Assembly (NCBI RefSeq): GCF_000526635.1
Contig: NZ_JAGL01000009.1
Coordinates: forward strand, 62,164-126,163
Direction of reading: 5' to 3'
Length of the DNA stretch: 64,000 nucleotides
Origin: Aminobacter sp. J41
GTDB lineage: Bacteria > Pseudomonadota > Alphaproteobacteria > Rhizobiales > Rhizobiaceae
How positions within the stretch are numbered: the stretch's first letter is position 1; each line of letters starts with the position of its first letter. The notes beneath the pieces were generated by a model, which was not told the DNA's origin, did no database searches, and saw only the letters and a program-made list of their open reading frames with translations. The position numbers and the translations under genes were made by a program. Positions 21,736 to 29,175 of the stretch are shown one piece after another.

Positions 21736-24222
21736 TTAAGAGAAAAAGAACGGGTTCTCCAGGATGCCCCGGAGGTCCAGCTTGCCGAGCTGCGGTACAG
21801 GAGGAATGTCCTTCTGGTACTCCTCGGAGATCAGCCGCTCCGCACTCACTAGGAAGTCAGACAAAACGTCGTGGTTCTCGTACATCTCGACAAAGCACTC
21901 GCGGATGATGCGGGAGAAGCGCTCGACGTCACATGCGTGGACGCCGAAGCTGTCGTGGACACATGCGAAGTCCGTGATGCCCTCCCTTGCTGCCCGATCT
22001 ATCGTCATCTGGAGGTGACAAGCGTCGAGCGAATGGACGAAGCTCGGGGGCACCGACGAGGACATCTGACGGCTGTCTAGCTCGTCCAGCTCGTCGTTGA
22101 TCCGCGGCTTGATGATACGTCCGTCGAAGAACGTCTCGATCTGCCGGGACTTCACGTTGAACTTCGCCTGATGGACCGGGAAGCCGAGTGGCGTCGTCCA
22201 CTCGATGCGGCGTTCCTTCGGCTGCGACTTGCCGACCAGACGGGAGACCGTGCAGAGCCACTTCATAGCCCCGTCAGCGGCCACCACGACCTTCGGGATC
22301 GCGGCCCACACCTTGTCGGCCCCGTACATCTTGAAGGTCCACATATCCTCGGACGGCCACGGCAGGGCATGGCCCTCCTCCAGCTTCTCGTCGACCGCAT
22401 CGGAGACGTACTGGCCGCAGGACTGCCGGGTGCCACTGTATGGCTTCACCATGACCGGACGCTTGGTGACCCCTCGGCTGATGCCAAACTTGAGCCATGC
22501 CTGGGCGAGGCTCGCGTTGTCACCGTCGAGGTCCGCTTCGACGAGCTTGATGGTCTCGGCTGCGACCGCACCATAGACGTCCTGACGCTTGTCGTTCGGC
22601 ACCATGTTGACGTGGAAACCGCCGACTTCGTCGCGGAGCATCGCGGAGAAGTGCTGGAGACCAGAGCACGTCGCGTCGAGGTCGATGTGGAGCTTGCTGA
22701 CGTACTCCTCGGGGTTCGCCATGTAGGACATAGCGGCCCACTCAAAGCACCACGCTAGGAACTGACATGGATTATCAGCTTCTGTCCATCGAAGATCGGC
22801 GCGGGGATCTGCGGCCACACTTCGGGCGAGGTCAGTATGACGTTCAGCCCAAGCGGCGCGTTCCTCAAGAGGAAGCTTGTCTTCTCCCCAACAGTTAGCG
22901 CCGTGGATTGCCAGCCAGCGGCGACCATGGGTGCCGAGAGGCTTACCGTCCGCAAACTGAAGTAGGCCTTTGACGTAGTCCGGGCCCTGCGGGTGGAGTC
23001 CTGTAGGCTTTGGATAGACTCTTCCACGGCTGTCAAAATCATGAGGAAAGTAGATGGCGTCATACTGGCTGAACTTCCTTGCAAGCTGGAACGCACGACC
23101 GGCCATGACTCGTTTGCCGACGACACGACGGTTGTGCTCATGGATGCTGAAGCAGTAGGCGCGGTACGCCTTGACCTCTGGGTGGTCTGCCGGAAGGAAC
23201 TCCAGGCGCTTCGGCGCAGGGTCCGGCTTCTTGTTGTTCGCCCTGGGGAGTTTCCCGCAGGGGATGTTGTTGAGGTAGACGTACTCGATGGCGTCGAGGA
23301 CCGGCACGTTGATCTGCCAGCGGGTGCGCTGCAGGGCGTTCACGGCGTTCAGGACGGTGTCGAGCTTGCCCTCCTTCACGAGACCCTTCAGGAGGGCCTT
23401 GTAGGCCCGTCTGGAGCCCTTCACGAGGGGATACGGGGTGACGTGGTGGGAGAGGTACCCACCAAGCTCCAGCGTCTCCGCTGTCCAGTCTCGGGGCGGT
23501 ACGACCATCGGGAAGTAGTTCGTGAACAGCGCCTCGCAGTGAGCCGCGTTGTCAGCCACGGCCTTCTGGAGGCCTTCTGACGGGATCACGATGTCCCTCT
23601 TGGCCTTGCCGGTGCCAACAGTGGAGACGATCAGGTCGCCCGTGACCTCCTTGAAGATCGACAGCAGGGCCATACCGACATGGACTTTGTCGGTTGTGGT
23701 CCACGTCGACCAGGGCATCTCGGCCTTCAGGAAGACCTTGCGCATGTACTCCTCGCGCTTCTCACGGGGCAGCTCACGCTTGTTGAAGTCCTCGTGGATG
23801 CGCTGAGACCACTTCTTGTACTCGTCGTCGAACGCGCGAAGGCGCATCTCGTCGTGGATCAGATCGGCACCAGACAGCGCGAGACCCGTCAGGGTACACA
23901 CCTTCTGGTTGTTGTAGACACCGACCTTGTTGAAGATCGCCTTGAGCATCAGGAACGCAGCGACGGACGCCGGGACGTCCTCAAGCAGCTTGGAGGCGGT
24001 CGACCGGCGACCGACCTTGCCAGACAGCGAGGCGTTCATCCACTCGGCAATCCCGGCGATGTACGGGTTGAGGTAGCGGCGGATCAGGTACGAGCCCAAG
24101 AAGGTCTCACTGAAGGTGTCATCTTGGGAGCCGTTCGCGTGTTCCCGGTGGAACCGCTCAATCGTCAGGCCCCTCGCCTCTTCTTCCAGACGGAGTTCTT
24201 CAAGGTAGAGTTCTTCGGTCAT
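21736..24222 (-). CDS. Single-subunit DNA-directed RNA polymerase (T7 gp1-like)
   Basis: 828 residues against 883 in T7. Motifs of the family: FPHDFDSRGRVYP (T7 DWRGR, about residue 397), the catalytic Lys/Tyr helix KRPVMVKPYSGTR (about 590; T7 K631/Y639), VHDSFGVHA with the second catalytic Asp (about 757) and an aromatic C-terminus NPFFFS, like FAFA in T7. The enzyme transcribes the rest of the phage from its own promoters, very probably the five core copies annotated here. It is preceded by a host-type promoter (24259-24287) and a GAGG site 5 nt before ATG. Confidence 0.97.
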   Translation of the reverse strand: MTEELYLEELRLEEEARGLTIERFHREHANGSQDDTFSETFLGSYLIRRYLNPYIAGIAEWMNASLSGKVGRRSTASKLLEDVPASVAAFLMLKAIFNKVGVYNNQKVCTLTGLALSGADLIHDEMRLRAFDDEYKKWSQRIHEDFNKRELPREKREEYMRKVFLKAEMPWSTWTTTDKVHVGMALLSIFKEVTGDLIVSTVGTGKAKRDIVIPSEGLQKAVADNAAHCEALFTNYFPMVVPPRDWTAETLELGGYLSHHVTPYPLVKGSRRAYKALLKGLVKEGKLDTVLNAVNALQRTRWQINVPVLDAIEYVYLNNIPCGKLPRANNKKPDPAPKRLEFLPADHPEVKAYRAYCFSIHEHNRRVVGKRVMAGRAFQLARKFSQYDAIYFPHDFDSRGRVYPKPTGLHPQGPDYVKGLLQFADGKPLGTHGRRWLAIHGANCWGEDKLPLEERAAWAERHTDLARSVAADPRADLRWTEADNPCQFLAWCFEWAAMSYMANPEEYVSKLHIDLDATCSGLQHFSAMLRDEVGGFHVNMVPNDKRQDVYGAVAAETIKLVEADLDGDNASLAQAWLKFGISRGVTKRPVMVKPYSGTRQSCGQYVSDAVDEKLEEGHALPWPSEDMWTFKMYGADKVWAAIPKVVVAADGAMKWLCTVSRLVGKSQPKERRIEWTTPLGFPVHQAKFNVKSRQIETFFDGRIIKPRINDELDELDSRQMSSSVPPSFVHSLDACHLQMTIDRAAREGITDFACVHDSFGVHACDVERFSRIIRECFVEMYENHDVLSDFLVSAERLISEEYQKDIPPVPQLGKLDLRGILENPFFFS

Positions 24223-24258
24223 CTTCCCTCGTTAGTGAGTTCGTTTCGTTTACGGAGC

Positions 24259-24287
24259 GTTCTAGAAAAATCGGTATAGGTCGTCAA
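24259..24287 (-). promoter_or_regulatory. Host sigma70-type promoter for the phage RNA polymerase gene
   Basis: Minus strand TTGACG (24282-24287), 17-nt spacer, TAGAAC (24259-24264). The -35 matches 5 of 6 and the -10 matches 4 of 6 consensus bases. A start near 24252 would leave a leader of about 30 nt. T7-like phages need host polymerase to make their own polymerase, so the place fits. Confidence 0.7.
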
Positions 24288-24319
24288 CCGGGATTACCGG
24301 GAGACCACAGCCGGGGATT

Positions 24320-24400
24320 TCAGGGGATCGCTGTCACCAGTGTGACAACGAGCACGAAGGCCACGACCAGCAGGAAGCCAGCCTCCTCGTGAGGTGTCAT
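24320..24400 (-). CDS. 26-residue membrane peptide
   Basis: ATG at 24400 with AGGAGA 6 nt upstream, the best ribosome site in this leader region. The product is MTPHEEAGFLLVVAFVLVVT followed by LVTAIP: a short charged head and one membrane helix. It would be the first peptide made from the phage-specific promoter at 24501. The function is unknown; short helices of this kind can act as membrane modulators or toxins. Confidence 0.6.
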   Translation of the reverse strand: MTPHEEAGFLLVVAFVLVVTLVTAIP

Positions 24401-24419
24401 GGATATCTCCTAAAGAGTA

Positions 24420-24471
24420 CTAGAAGGGAGAAACCCTAGAGAACTCTAGAGAGACACTAGAGAGACACTAG
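24420..24471. repeat. Phased CTAG array
   Basis: CTAG occurs at 24420, 24436, 24446, 24457 and 24468. The last four are spaced 10, 11 and 11 bp, i.e. on one face of the helix, and two copies of TAGAGAGACAC are in tandem. The outer parts are inverted (CCCTAG...CTAGGG). It lies between the phage promoter (24501) and the membrane peptide. It may be an operator array or recombinase arm sites. Confidence 0.6.
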
Positions 24472-24500
24472 GGAATGGATCACGAAAGCGAAAATCGTGT

Positions 24501-24521
24501 GTGCAATATGAGGGGGAAATT
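24501..24521 (-). promoter_or_regulatory. Phage RNA polymerase promoter, upstream of the RNA polymerase operon
   Basis: Core ATTTCCCCCTCATAT followed by TGCAC. It is the first copy in the genome and noncoding. It would let the phage polymerase boost its own gene. Confidence 0.82.
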
Positions 24522-24583
24522 GTCCGCTACCCTCTGGCACACCACCAGCGGGGACTCTTCGGTAGCATAGGATTTTTAGCACG

Positions 24584-24620
24584 AAAAAACCCCAAGGAAA
24601 TCTAAGTCCTTGAGGTTTTT
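24584..24620 (-). terminator. Intrinsic terminator between tRNA fragment and phage promoter
   Basis: Minus strand CCTCAAGGA, loop CTTAGATT, TCCTTGGGG, then six T. The stem is 9 bp with one wobble on this strand; on the plus strand it has a mismatch but also five T. It would stop transcripts entering from the tRNA-Cys promoter. It is flanked by an 8-bp inverted repeat TCGGTAGC (24559-24566) / GCTACCGA (24627-24634). Confidence 0.82.
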
Positions 24621-24646
24621 AGTATCGCTACCGAAACTAGCACTTT

Positions 24647-24688
24647 TAGGATTTGCAGTCCTCTGCGTAACCACTCCGCCACGAGGCC
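24647..24688 (-). pseudogene. tRNA-Cys (GCA) 5' fragment at the right prophage junction
   Basis: Minus strand from 24688: acceptor 5' arm GGCCTCG, D arm GCGGAGTGGTTACGC, then anticodon loop CTGCAAA (GCA, Cys) and TCCT of the 3' anticodon arm. After that, sequence departs from a tRNA: a TGCTA/TAGCG hairpin sits where a T arm would be, but the loop lacks TTCGA and no CGAGGCC partner for the acceptor follows. So the 3' half is not restored here. This marks the attachment site within or just after the anticodon arm. Confidence 0.75.
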
Positions 24689-24689
24689 T

Positions 24690-24705
24690 AACGTTTCCAA
24701 ACGTT
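24690..24705. repeat. Perfect 16-nt palindrome beside the tRNA fragment
   Basis: AACGTTT-CC-AAACGTT starts 2 nt upstream of the tRNA-Cys fragment. It could be a recombinase or regulator site, or chance. Confidence 0.5.
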
Positions 24706-24713
24706 CCGGCGCC

Positions 24714-24742
24714 TCAATATGTTAGGTAGGACGAGGCGTCAA
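24714..24742 (-). promoter_or_regulatory. Host promoter of tRNA-Cys
   Basis: Minus strand CTTGAC-type -35 (TTGACG, 24737-24742), 17-nt spacer, TATTGA (24714-24719), about 25 nt before the first tRNA base. CTTGAC is the usual -35 of strong alphaproteobacterial promoters. It remains on the chromosome side and now reads into the prophage. The 24,743-25,020 stretch shows no other feature. Confidence 0.6.
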
Positions 24743-25020
24743 GCGCGCTCGCGCCATTCTGAAAAATATCCTCGAAACATTCTCCATCGCCGGGGCGGAG
24801 GTGGGGCCGGGACGGACCCAATTGTCATCTCGGCTTGCGAGATATGGCAGCGGCAGGATGATAGCCTTCACTTCCCCGATAAGTAATCTTGGCGCAAATA
24901 CACCGGATATCTGAACACGTCTTCTTTTCCCGACGCAGTTGTCTGCAACCACGAGGCGATGGATTCATGTATTTCCGCATGCTCTACTTCACATGCACAA
25001 GCTCGGGGGAGGAACCGGCC

Positions 25021-25422
25021 ATGCCTGCCATTTCAAGAATGTACTTTCGAGTTGCAGTCGCATTCCTGATCGTTGGAATTCTGGTCGGACTGCACATGTC
25101 CATCAGCCAGAATCACCAGGCGGTTGGAGCGCACGCGCACATCAACCTGCTCGGTTGGGTGACGATGTCGATCTTCGGCGCCTACCATGCCCTCAATCCG
25201 GAAACCGCGGAAACACGCCTCGCGAAGCTGCAGTTCTATGTCTACACGGTTGGCGTCATCGTGATGGCCCCGTCGCTTTACCTGCTGCTGACAGGCTCAC
25301 CGGCGATGGAGCCGATAGTCGCGATCGCTTCGATCATCGTCTTTGTCGGGGTATTGATGTTCGGCGCCATCGTCCTGCGCGCACCTAAGAAGGTGCACAC
25401 GGGTCTGCAACCGGCAGAATAG
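25021..25422 (+). CDS. Small four-helix membrane protein, heme-copper-oxidase subunit I-like
   Basis: 133 residues, ATG with GGAGGAA just upstream; the frame is open further but only this start has a ribosome site. Four hydrophobic helices. The segment GAHAHINLLGWVTMSIFGAYH resembles helix segments of cytochrome oxidase subunit I and NnrS-like proteins, where His binds heme. It is far too short for an oxidase subunit. Similar short proteins occur in rhizobia; the function is unknown. Confidence 0.7.
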   Translation: MPAISRMYFRVAVAFLIVGILVGLHMSISQNHQAVGAHAHINLLGWVTMSIFGAYHALNPETAETRLAKLQFYVYTVGVIVMAPSLYLLLTGSPAMEPIVAIASIIVFVGVLMFGAIVLRAPKKVHTGLQPAE

Positions 25423-25454
25423 CCTCAGGCGCCCGCGCCCGGCGCTTGTTCTCA

Positions 25455-25730
25455 TCAGCGGCGGCGTGAATTGCGCCGCCCGCGCCGCTCCGCCCACCAG
25501 ACGGAGGAGCGGCGGCGCCATCTGCGCACCGTCGCGAACTCATAGGAAAGAATCAGCAGGCCAACGGGAATCATCCAGAAGCCGAGAATCGGCAGAAACC
25601 CGAGGCAACCGCCGATGATCAGTGCAATACCGATGCTGATGCGCACCCCTCGGGATTCGGGGAGCGTGTAGCTGCGCCCCATGATCGAAATTTTGTGTCT
25701 GCGCCGGACTTCCTGCTCTTCACCGCACAT
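25455..25730 (-). CDS. Small membrane protein, PGPGW-like
   Basis: 91 residues from ATG 25730 (GTG starts exist 2 and 4 codons earlier). Pattern: a short head with ISIMGRSYTLPESRG, two close hydrophobic segments with GFLPILGFWMIPVGLL, and a very basic tail (RRWRRRSS, RRGRR). The GFLPxLGFWMIPxGLL core resembles the small PGPGW transmembrane family. The function is unknown. It is convergent with the preceding gene. Confidence 0.65.
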   Translation of the reverse strand: MCGEEQEVRRRHKISIMGRSYTLPESRGVRISIGIALIIGGCLGFLPILGFWMIPVGLLILSYEFATVRRWRRRSSVWWAERRGRRNSRRR

Positions 25731-25890
25731 TCGCACGTCCACTCGTCACCCCTCGCCCGAGGCCAGATATGAGGCGGCTTGTGGAGAAACGCCAGCGCCC
25801 CGGCAGAAAATTTGCAGGTGGCGCCAAATAGGCGCTTGGCAAATCGGAAAAGGCTTTGTATACGCAGCCTCGTTCACGTGAGCAGGCCAT

Positions 25891-25965
25891 TCCCCGGTAG
25901 CTCAGCGGTAGAGCAACCGGCTGTTAACCGGTTGGTCGCTGGTTCGAATCCGGCCCGGGGAGCCA
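25891..25965 (+). tRNA. tRNA-Asn (GTT), copy 1
   Basis: 75 nt with CCA encoded. Acceptor TCCCCGG/CCGGGGA, D arm GCTCAGCGGTAGAGC, anticodon loop CTGTTAA (GTT), T arm GCTGG-TTCGAAT-CCGGC. Identical to copy 2; the 20 nt before both copies (CGTTCACGTGAGCAGGCCAT) are the same. Confidence 0.97.
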
Positions 25966-25984
25966 CTTTTTTTCTCAGGAAAAT

Positions 25985-26092
25985 CAAGAAGATCGCAGCG
26001 TCGAAGCCCATCAACGGGTTCGTTTATTCGCACGTTTATCACGATCTCCACACGTGCTTTGCGCCGTAGCGGTAGACGACGTCGCGGTTGCC
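25985..26092 (-). pseudogene. Decayed copy of the 3' end of the PepSY gene
   Basis: This stretch aligns along its length with the end of the gene at 26237-26518 (shared blocks CGCAGCGTC, GCCCATCAACGGGTTCG, GCGGTAGACGA), about three quarters identical by eye with one single-base gap that breaks the frame. Together with the tRNA it forms a 237-bp tandem duplication. The rest of the gene copy is absent. Confidence 0.75.
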
Positions 26093-26127
26093 GTGTATAT
26101 GCAGCCCCGTTCACGTGAGCAGGCCAT

Positions 26128-26202
26128 TCCCCGGTAGCTCAGCGGTAGAGCAACCGGCTGTTAACCGGTTGGTCGCTGGTTCGAATCCGGCCCGGGGAGC
26201 CA
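26128..26202 (+). tRNA. tRNA-Asn (GTT), copy 2
   Basis: Same 75-nt sequence as copy 1, exactly 237 bp downstream. The two genes lie in tandem, each followed by the end of a PepSY gene in the opposite direction (one intact, one decayed). Confidence 0.97.
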
Positions 26203-26236
26203 CTTCTTTCCATACAAGCTCGGGAAGACCGCAGCG

Positions 26237-26518
26237 TCAGCGCCCATCAACGGGTTCGCCGGTTCTCGCGTCGATATTGATCTCTACCCGCGCCTTGTCC
26301 CCGGTGCGGTAGACGATCTCGTAGTAGCCGTCGTCGTCCCAACTCATCTCCTCCAGCCGTGCGAAATCGGGGCGCTTCTCGATGAGAAGGAGGATCTCCG
26401 ACGGCTTACGCAAGTCAGAGCTGGCGGTGTTTGCCGGCGCCTGCGCCTGCCCCTGGGCGTAGCCGGCCGCAGTGGTGAAAAGTGCCAGGCCTGCCGCGAG
26501 TATCAGTTTCCTGAGCAT
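26237..26518 (-). CDS. Exported PepSY-domain protein
   Basis: 93 residues. A signal peptide (MLRKLILAAGLALFTTAAGYA) is followed by one PepSY-like unit with SEILLLIEKRPDFARLEEM, DDDGYYEIVYRTGDKARVEI and the terminal DARTGEPV. Such short periplasmic proteins are common in Hyphomicrobiales; PepSY domains are thought to restrain proteases. The partner is unknown. Its 3' end took part in the tRNA-Asn duplication. Confidence 0.85.
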   Translation of the reverse strand: MLRKLILAAGLALFTTAAGYAQGQAQAPANTASSDLRKPSEILLLIEKRPDFARLEEMSWDDDGYYEIVYRTGDKARVEINIDARTGEPVDGR

Positions 26519-26634
26519 GACGTTCTCTCCTCTAGGTTGCGGGAGTGGAACGGCAAAAAGTGTTTCGCGTTCCCTGTCTCCGAAGAGGAACCTCGGCTGC
26601 CTCGCGGGAGTTGGGGGACGAAAGGAGAGCGCAG

Positions 26635-26787
26635 ATGCTGAAACTGTTATTCCTCGGCGGCCTGACCTGGCTTGGCTACGTAATCATGAAAGAGAATCAG
26701 CAGCGGCGGCCGGTGGCCCTGATCGCTTCGCCAGATCGGTGGCGGAGAGAAGCGGATCGTCCCTTCCCCGGATCTCGCCTGCCCTGA
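26635..26787 (+). CDS. Small membrane protein, hypothetical
   Basis: 50 residues, ATG with AAGGAG 8 nt upstream. One N-terminal membrane helix (LKLLFLGGLTWLGYVIM) and a basic, Pro-containing tail. No family recognised. It lies between the PepSY gene and hppA, with opposite orientation to both. Confidence 0.6.
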   Translation: MLKLLFLGGLTWLGYVIMKENQQRRPVALIASPDRWRREADRPFPGSRLP

Positions 26788-26807
26788 GGCGAATCGGAAG
26801 CGAAATC

Positions 26808-26842
26808 AAAAAGGGCCGAGGTAGTGAATCCGCGGCCCTTCG
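26808..26842 (-). terminator. Intrinsic terminator of hppA
   Basis: Stem AAGGGCCG/CGGCCCTT with further partial pairing inside, followed on the minus strand by TTTTTG, 16 nt past the hppA stop. Confidence 0.85.
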
Positions 26843-26857
26843 TGTGTCATCGCCCGA

Positions 26858-28996
26858 TCAGTGCGCGAGGACTGCCAGAAGCAGCAGCGCCATGATGTTG
26901 GTGATCTTGATCGCCGGGTTCACGGCGGGGCCTGCCGTGTCCTTGTAGGGATCACCGACCGTATCGCCGGTCACGGAGGCCTTGTGCGCGTCGGAGCCCT
27001 TCAGGTGCTTGACGCCGTCCTTGTCGGTAAAGCCGTCCTCGAATGACTTCTTGGCGTTGTCCCACGCGCCGCCGCCCGAGGTCATCGAGATGGCGACGAA
27101 CAGGCCGTTGATGATCACGCCAAGCAGCGAAGCGCCTAGCGCGGCAAAGGCCGAGGCCTTGGAGCCGGAGATGATCAGCACGCCGAAATAGACGACGAGC
27201 GGGGCCAGCACAGGGAGCAGCGACGGCACGATCATCTCGCGAATCGCAGCCTTCGTCAGGATGTCGACCGCGCGGGCGTAGTTGGGCTTGGAAGTCCCAG
27301 CCATGATGCCCGCATCCTCGCGGAACTGCTTGCGCACTTCCTCCACGATCGAGCCTGCCGCACGGCCAACCGCAGTCATCGCGATGCCGCCGAACAGGTA
27401 CGGGATCAGGCCGCCGAAGATCAGGCCGGCGACGACGTACGGATTCGACAGCGAGAACGAGATGTCGCCGATGCCCGCGAAATACGGGTAGCGTTCGCTA
27501 TTGGCGGCAAAATACTCGAGGTCGTAGGAGTAGGCGGCAAACAGCACCAGCGCGCCAAGGCCCGCTGAGCCGATTGCATAGCCCTTGGTGACCGCCTTGG
27601 TCGTATTGCCGACCGCGTCGAGCGCGTCCGTCGAGTGACGCACCTCTGGCGGCAGGCCCGACATTTCGGCGATACCACCGGCATTGTCGGTCACGGGGCC
27701 GAAGGCATCGAGCGCGACGATCATGCCTGCAAGGCCGAGCATCGTCGTGACCGCGATCGCCGTGCCAAACAGGCCAGCAAGCTGGAAGGTCGCGATGATG
27801 CCGCCGACGATCACGATCGCCGGCAGCGCCGTCGATTCGAGCGAGACGGCGAGACCCTGGATCACGTTGGTACCGTGGCCTGTCACCGACGCCTGGGCAA
27901 TCGAGTTCACCGGCCGCTTGTTGGTGCCTGTATAATACTCGGTGATCACCACGATCAGACCGGTCACGATGAGGCCGATCAGGCCGCAGATGAAGAGATT
28001 CGATCCGGTGATCGATTGTCCCGCGACAACGCCGATCTCGCCCCAGCCGATGGTGAACTGGTTTGCAATCGCCACGCCGACGATCGTCAGAAGACCCGTC
28101 ACGATCAGGCCCTTGTAGAGCGCACCCATGATCGAGCCGTTGGCGCCGAGCTTGACGAAGAATGTGCCGATGATCGAGGTGACGATGCAGGCGCCGCAGA
28201 TTGCGAGCGGATAGAGCATCACCGAGGCGAGCATTTCCGATCCGGCGAAGAAGATCGCGGCCAGAACCATGGTGGCGACAACCGTCACCGCATAGGTCTC
28301 GAAAAGATCCGCGGCCATGCCCGCGCAGTCACCGACGTTGTCGCCGACGTTGTCGGCAATCGTCGCCGGGTTTCGCGGATCGTCTTCGGGAATACCGGCT
28401 TCCACCTTACCCACGAGGTCGCCGCCGACGTCAGCACCCTTGGTGAAGATGCCGCCTCCCAGTCGGGCGAAGATCGAAATGAGCGAGGCGCCGAAGCCGA
28501 GAGCCACAAGTGCGTCCACGACGGCACGGTCCGAGGGCGAATAGCCGGCAGGGCCGATCAGCACCCAATAGTAGACCGCAACGCCAAGCAGCGCGAGGCC
28601 AGCCACCAGCATGCCAGTGATGGCGCCTGCCTTGAAGGCGATGTCGAGGCCGGCTGACAGGCTGCCCGAGGCCGCCTGGGCAGTACGGACGTTAGCGCGC
28701 ACCGACACGTTCATGCCGATGTAGCCGGCTGCGCCGGACAGGACCGCACCAATCAGGAAGCCGATGGCTGCCGCTCCCGAAAGCAACCACCAGGCAAGAA
28801 GGAAGACCACGACGCCGACGATGGCAATGGTGGTGTACTGACGATTCAAGTACGCCTGCGCCCCCTCGCGGATTGCGCCGGCAATTTCCTGCATGCGAGC
28901 ATTTCCCTGGTCTGCCGCAAGAACCGATTGCGTTGCCCAGACGGCATAGACCACAGAAAGCAAGCCGCACAGAATGACGACATAAAGCATGGTCAT
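26858..28996 (-). CDS. hppA: Membrane-bound proton-pumping pyrophosphatase
   Basis: 712 residues, about 16 membrane helices. Hydrolyses PPi and pumps protons across the inner membrane. The catalytic loops are present: [49 protein letters not shown] and the C-terminal DNAKKSFE / [10 protein letters not shown]. The segment [17 protein letters not shown] has Lys and Thr at the positions that separate K+-independent from K+-dependent enzymes (Ala and Gly there), so this is the K+-independent, proton-pumping type. It stands alone with its own terminator. Confidence 0.97.
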   Translation of the reverse strand: MTMLYVVILCGLLSVVYAVWATQSVLAADQGNARMQEIAGAIREGAQAYLNRQYTTIAIVGVVVFLLAWWLLSGAAAIGFLIGAVLSGAAGYIGMNVSVRANVRTAQAASGSLSAGLDIAFKAGAITGMLVAGLALLGVAVYYWVLIGPAGYSPSDRAVVDALVALGFGASLISIFARLGGGIFTKGADVGGDLVGKVEAGIPEDDPRNPATIADNVGDNVGDCAGMAADLFETYAVTVVATMVLAAIFFAGSEMLASVMLYPLAICGACIVTSIIGTFFVKLGANGSIMGALYKGLIVTGLLTIVGVAIANQFTIGWGEIGVVAGQSITGSNLFICGLIGLIVTGLIVVITEYYTGTNKRPVNSIAQASVTGHGTNVIQGLAVSLESTALPAIVIVGGIIATFQLAGLFGTAIAVTTMLGLAGMIVALDAFGPVTDNAGGIAEMSGLPPEVRHSTDALDAVGNTTKAVTKGYAIGSAGLGALVLFAAYSYDLEYFAANSERYPYFAGIGDISFSLSNPYVVAGLIFGGLIPYLFGGIAMTAVGRAAGSIVEEVRKQFREDAGIMAGTSKPNYARAVDILTKAAIREMIVPSLLPVLAPLVVYFGVLIISGSKASAFAALGASLLGVIINGLFVAISMTSGGGAWDNAKKSFEDGFTDKDGVKHLKGSDAHKASVTGDTVGDPYKDTAGPAVNPAIKITNIMALLLLAVLAH

Positions 28997-29175
28997 TTCG
29001 CGGATTTCCTCACTTGATGGCCCGAAAAACCCCTCCCCGGGCCGGGTTTGAAGAGGCAGAAACCCCGAAAGGACTCCTGCCTTCCGCGCGCAGAGTGCGA
29101 AACGGCTATGCAGACGTCAAGCTAGTGTACGTGTTTTGTAGTTTTTTCGCGGACCGTTGCTGATCTACTACTTGA

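Noticed and set aside
24596-24688. Complete tRNA-Cys at the prophage edge
   Set aside because: The T-loop consensus and the 3' acceptor strand are missing; only the 5' half is tRNA.
24722-24952. 76-residue open frame on the minus strand upstream of tRNA-Cys
   Set aside because: It overlaps the tRNA promoter and has no ribosome site or protein-like pattern.
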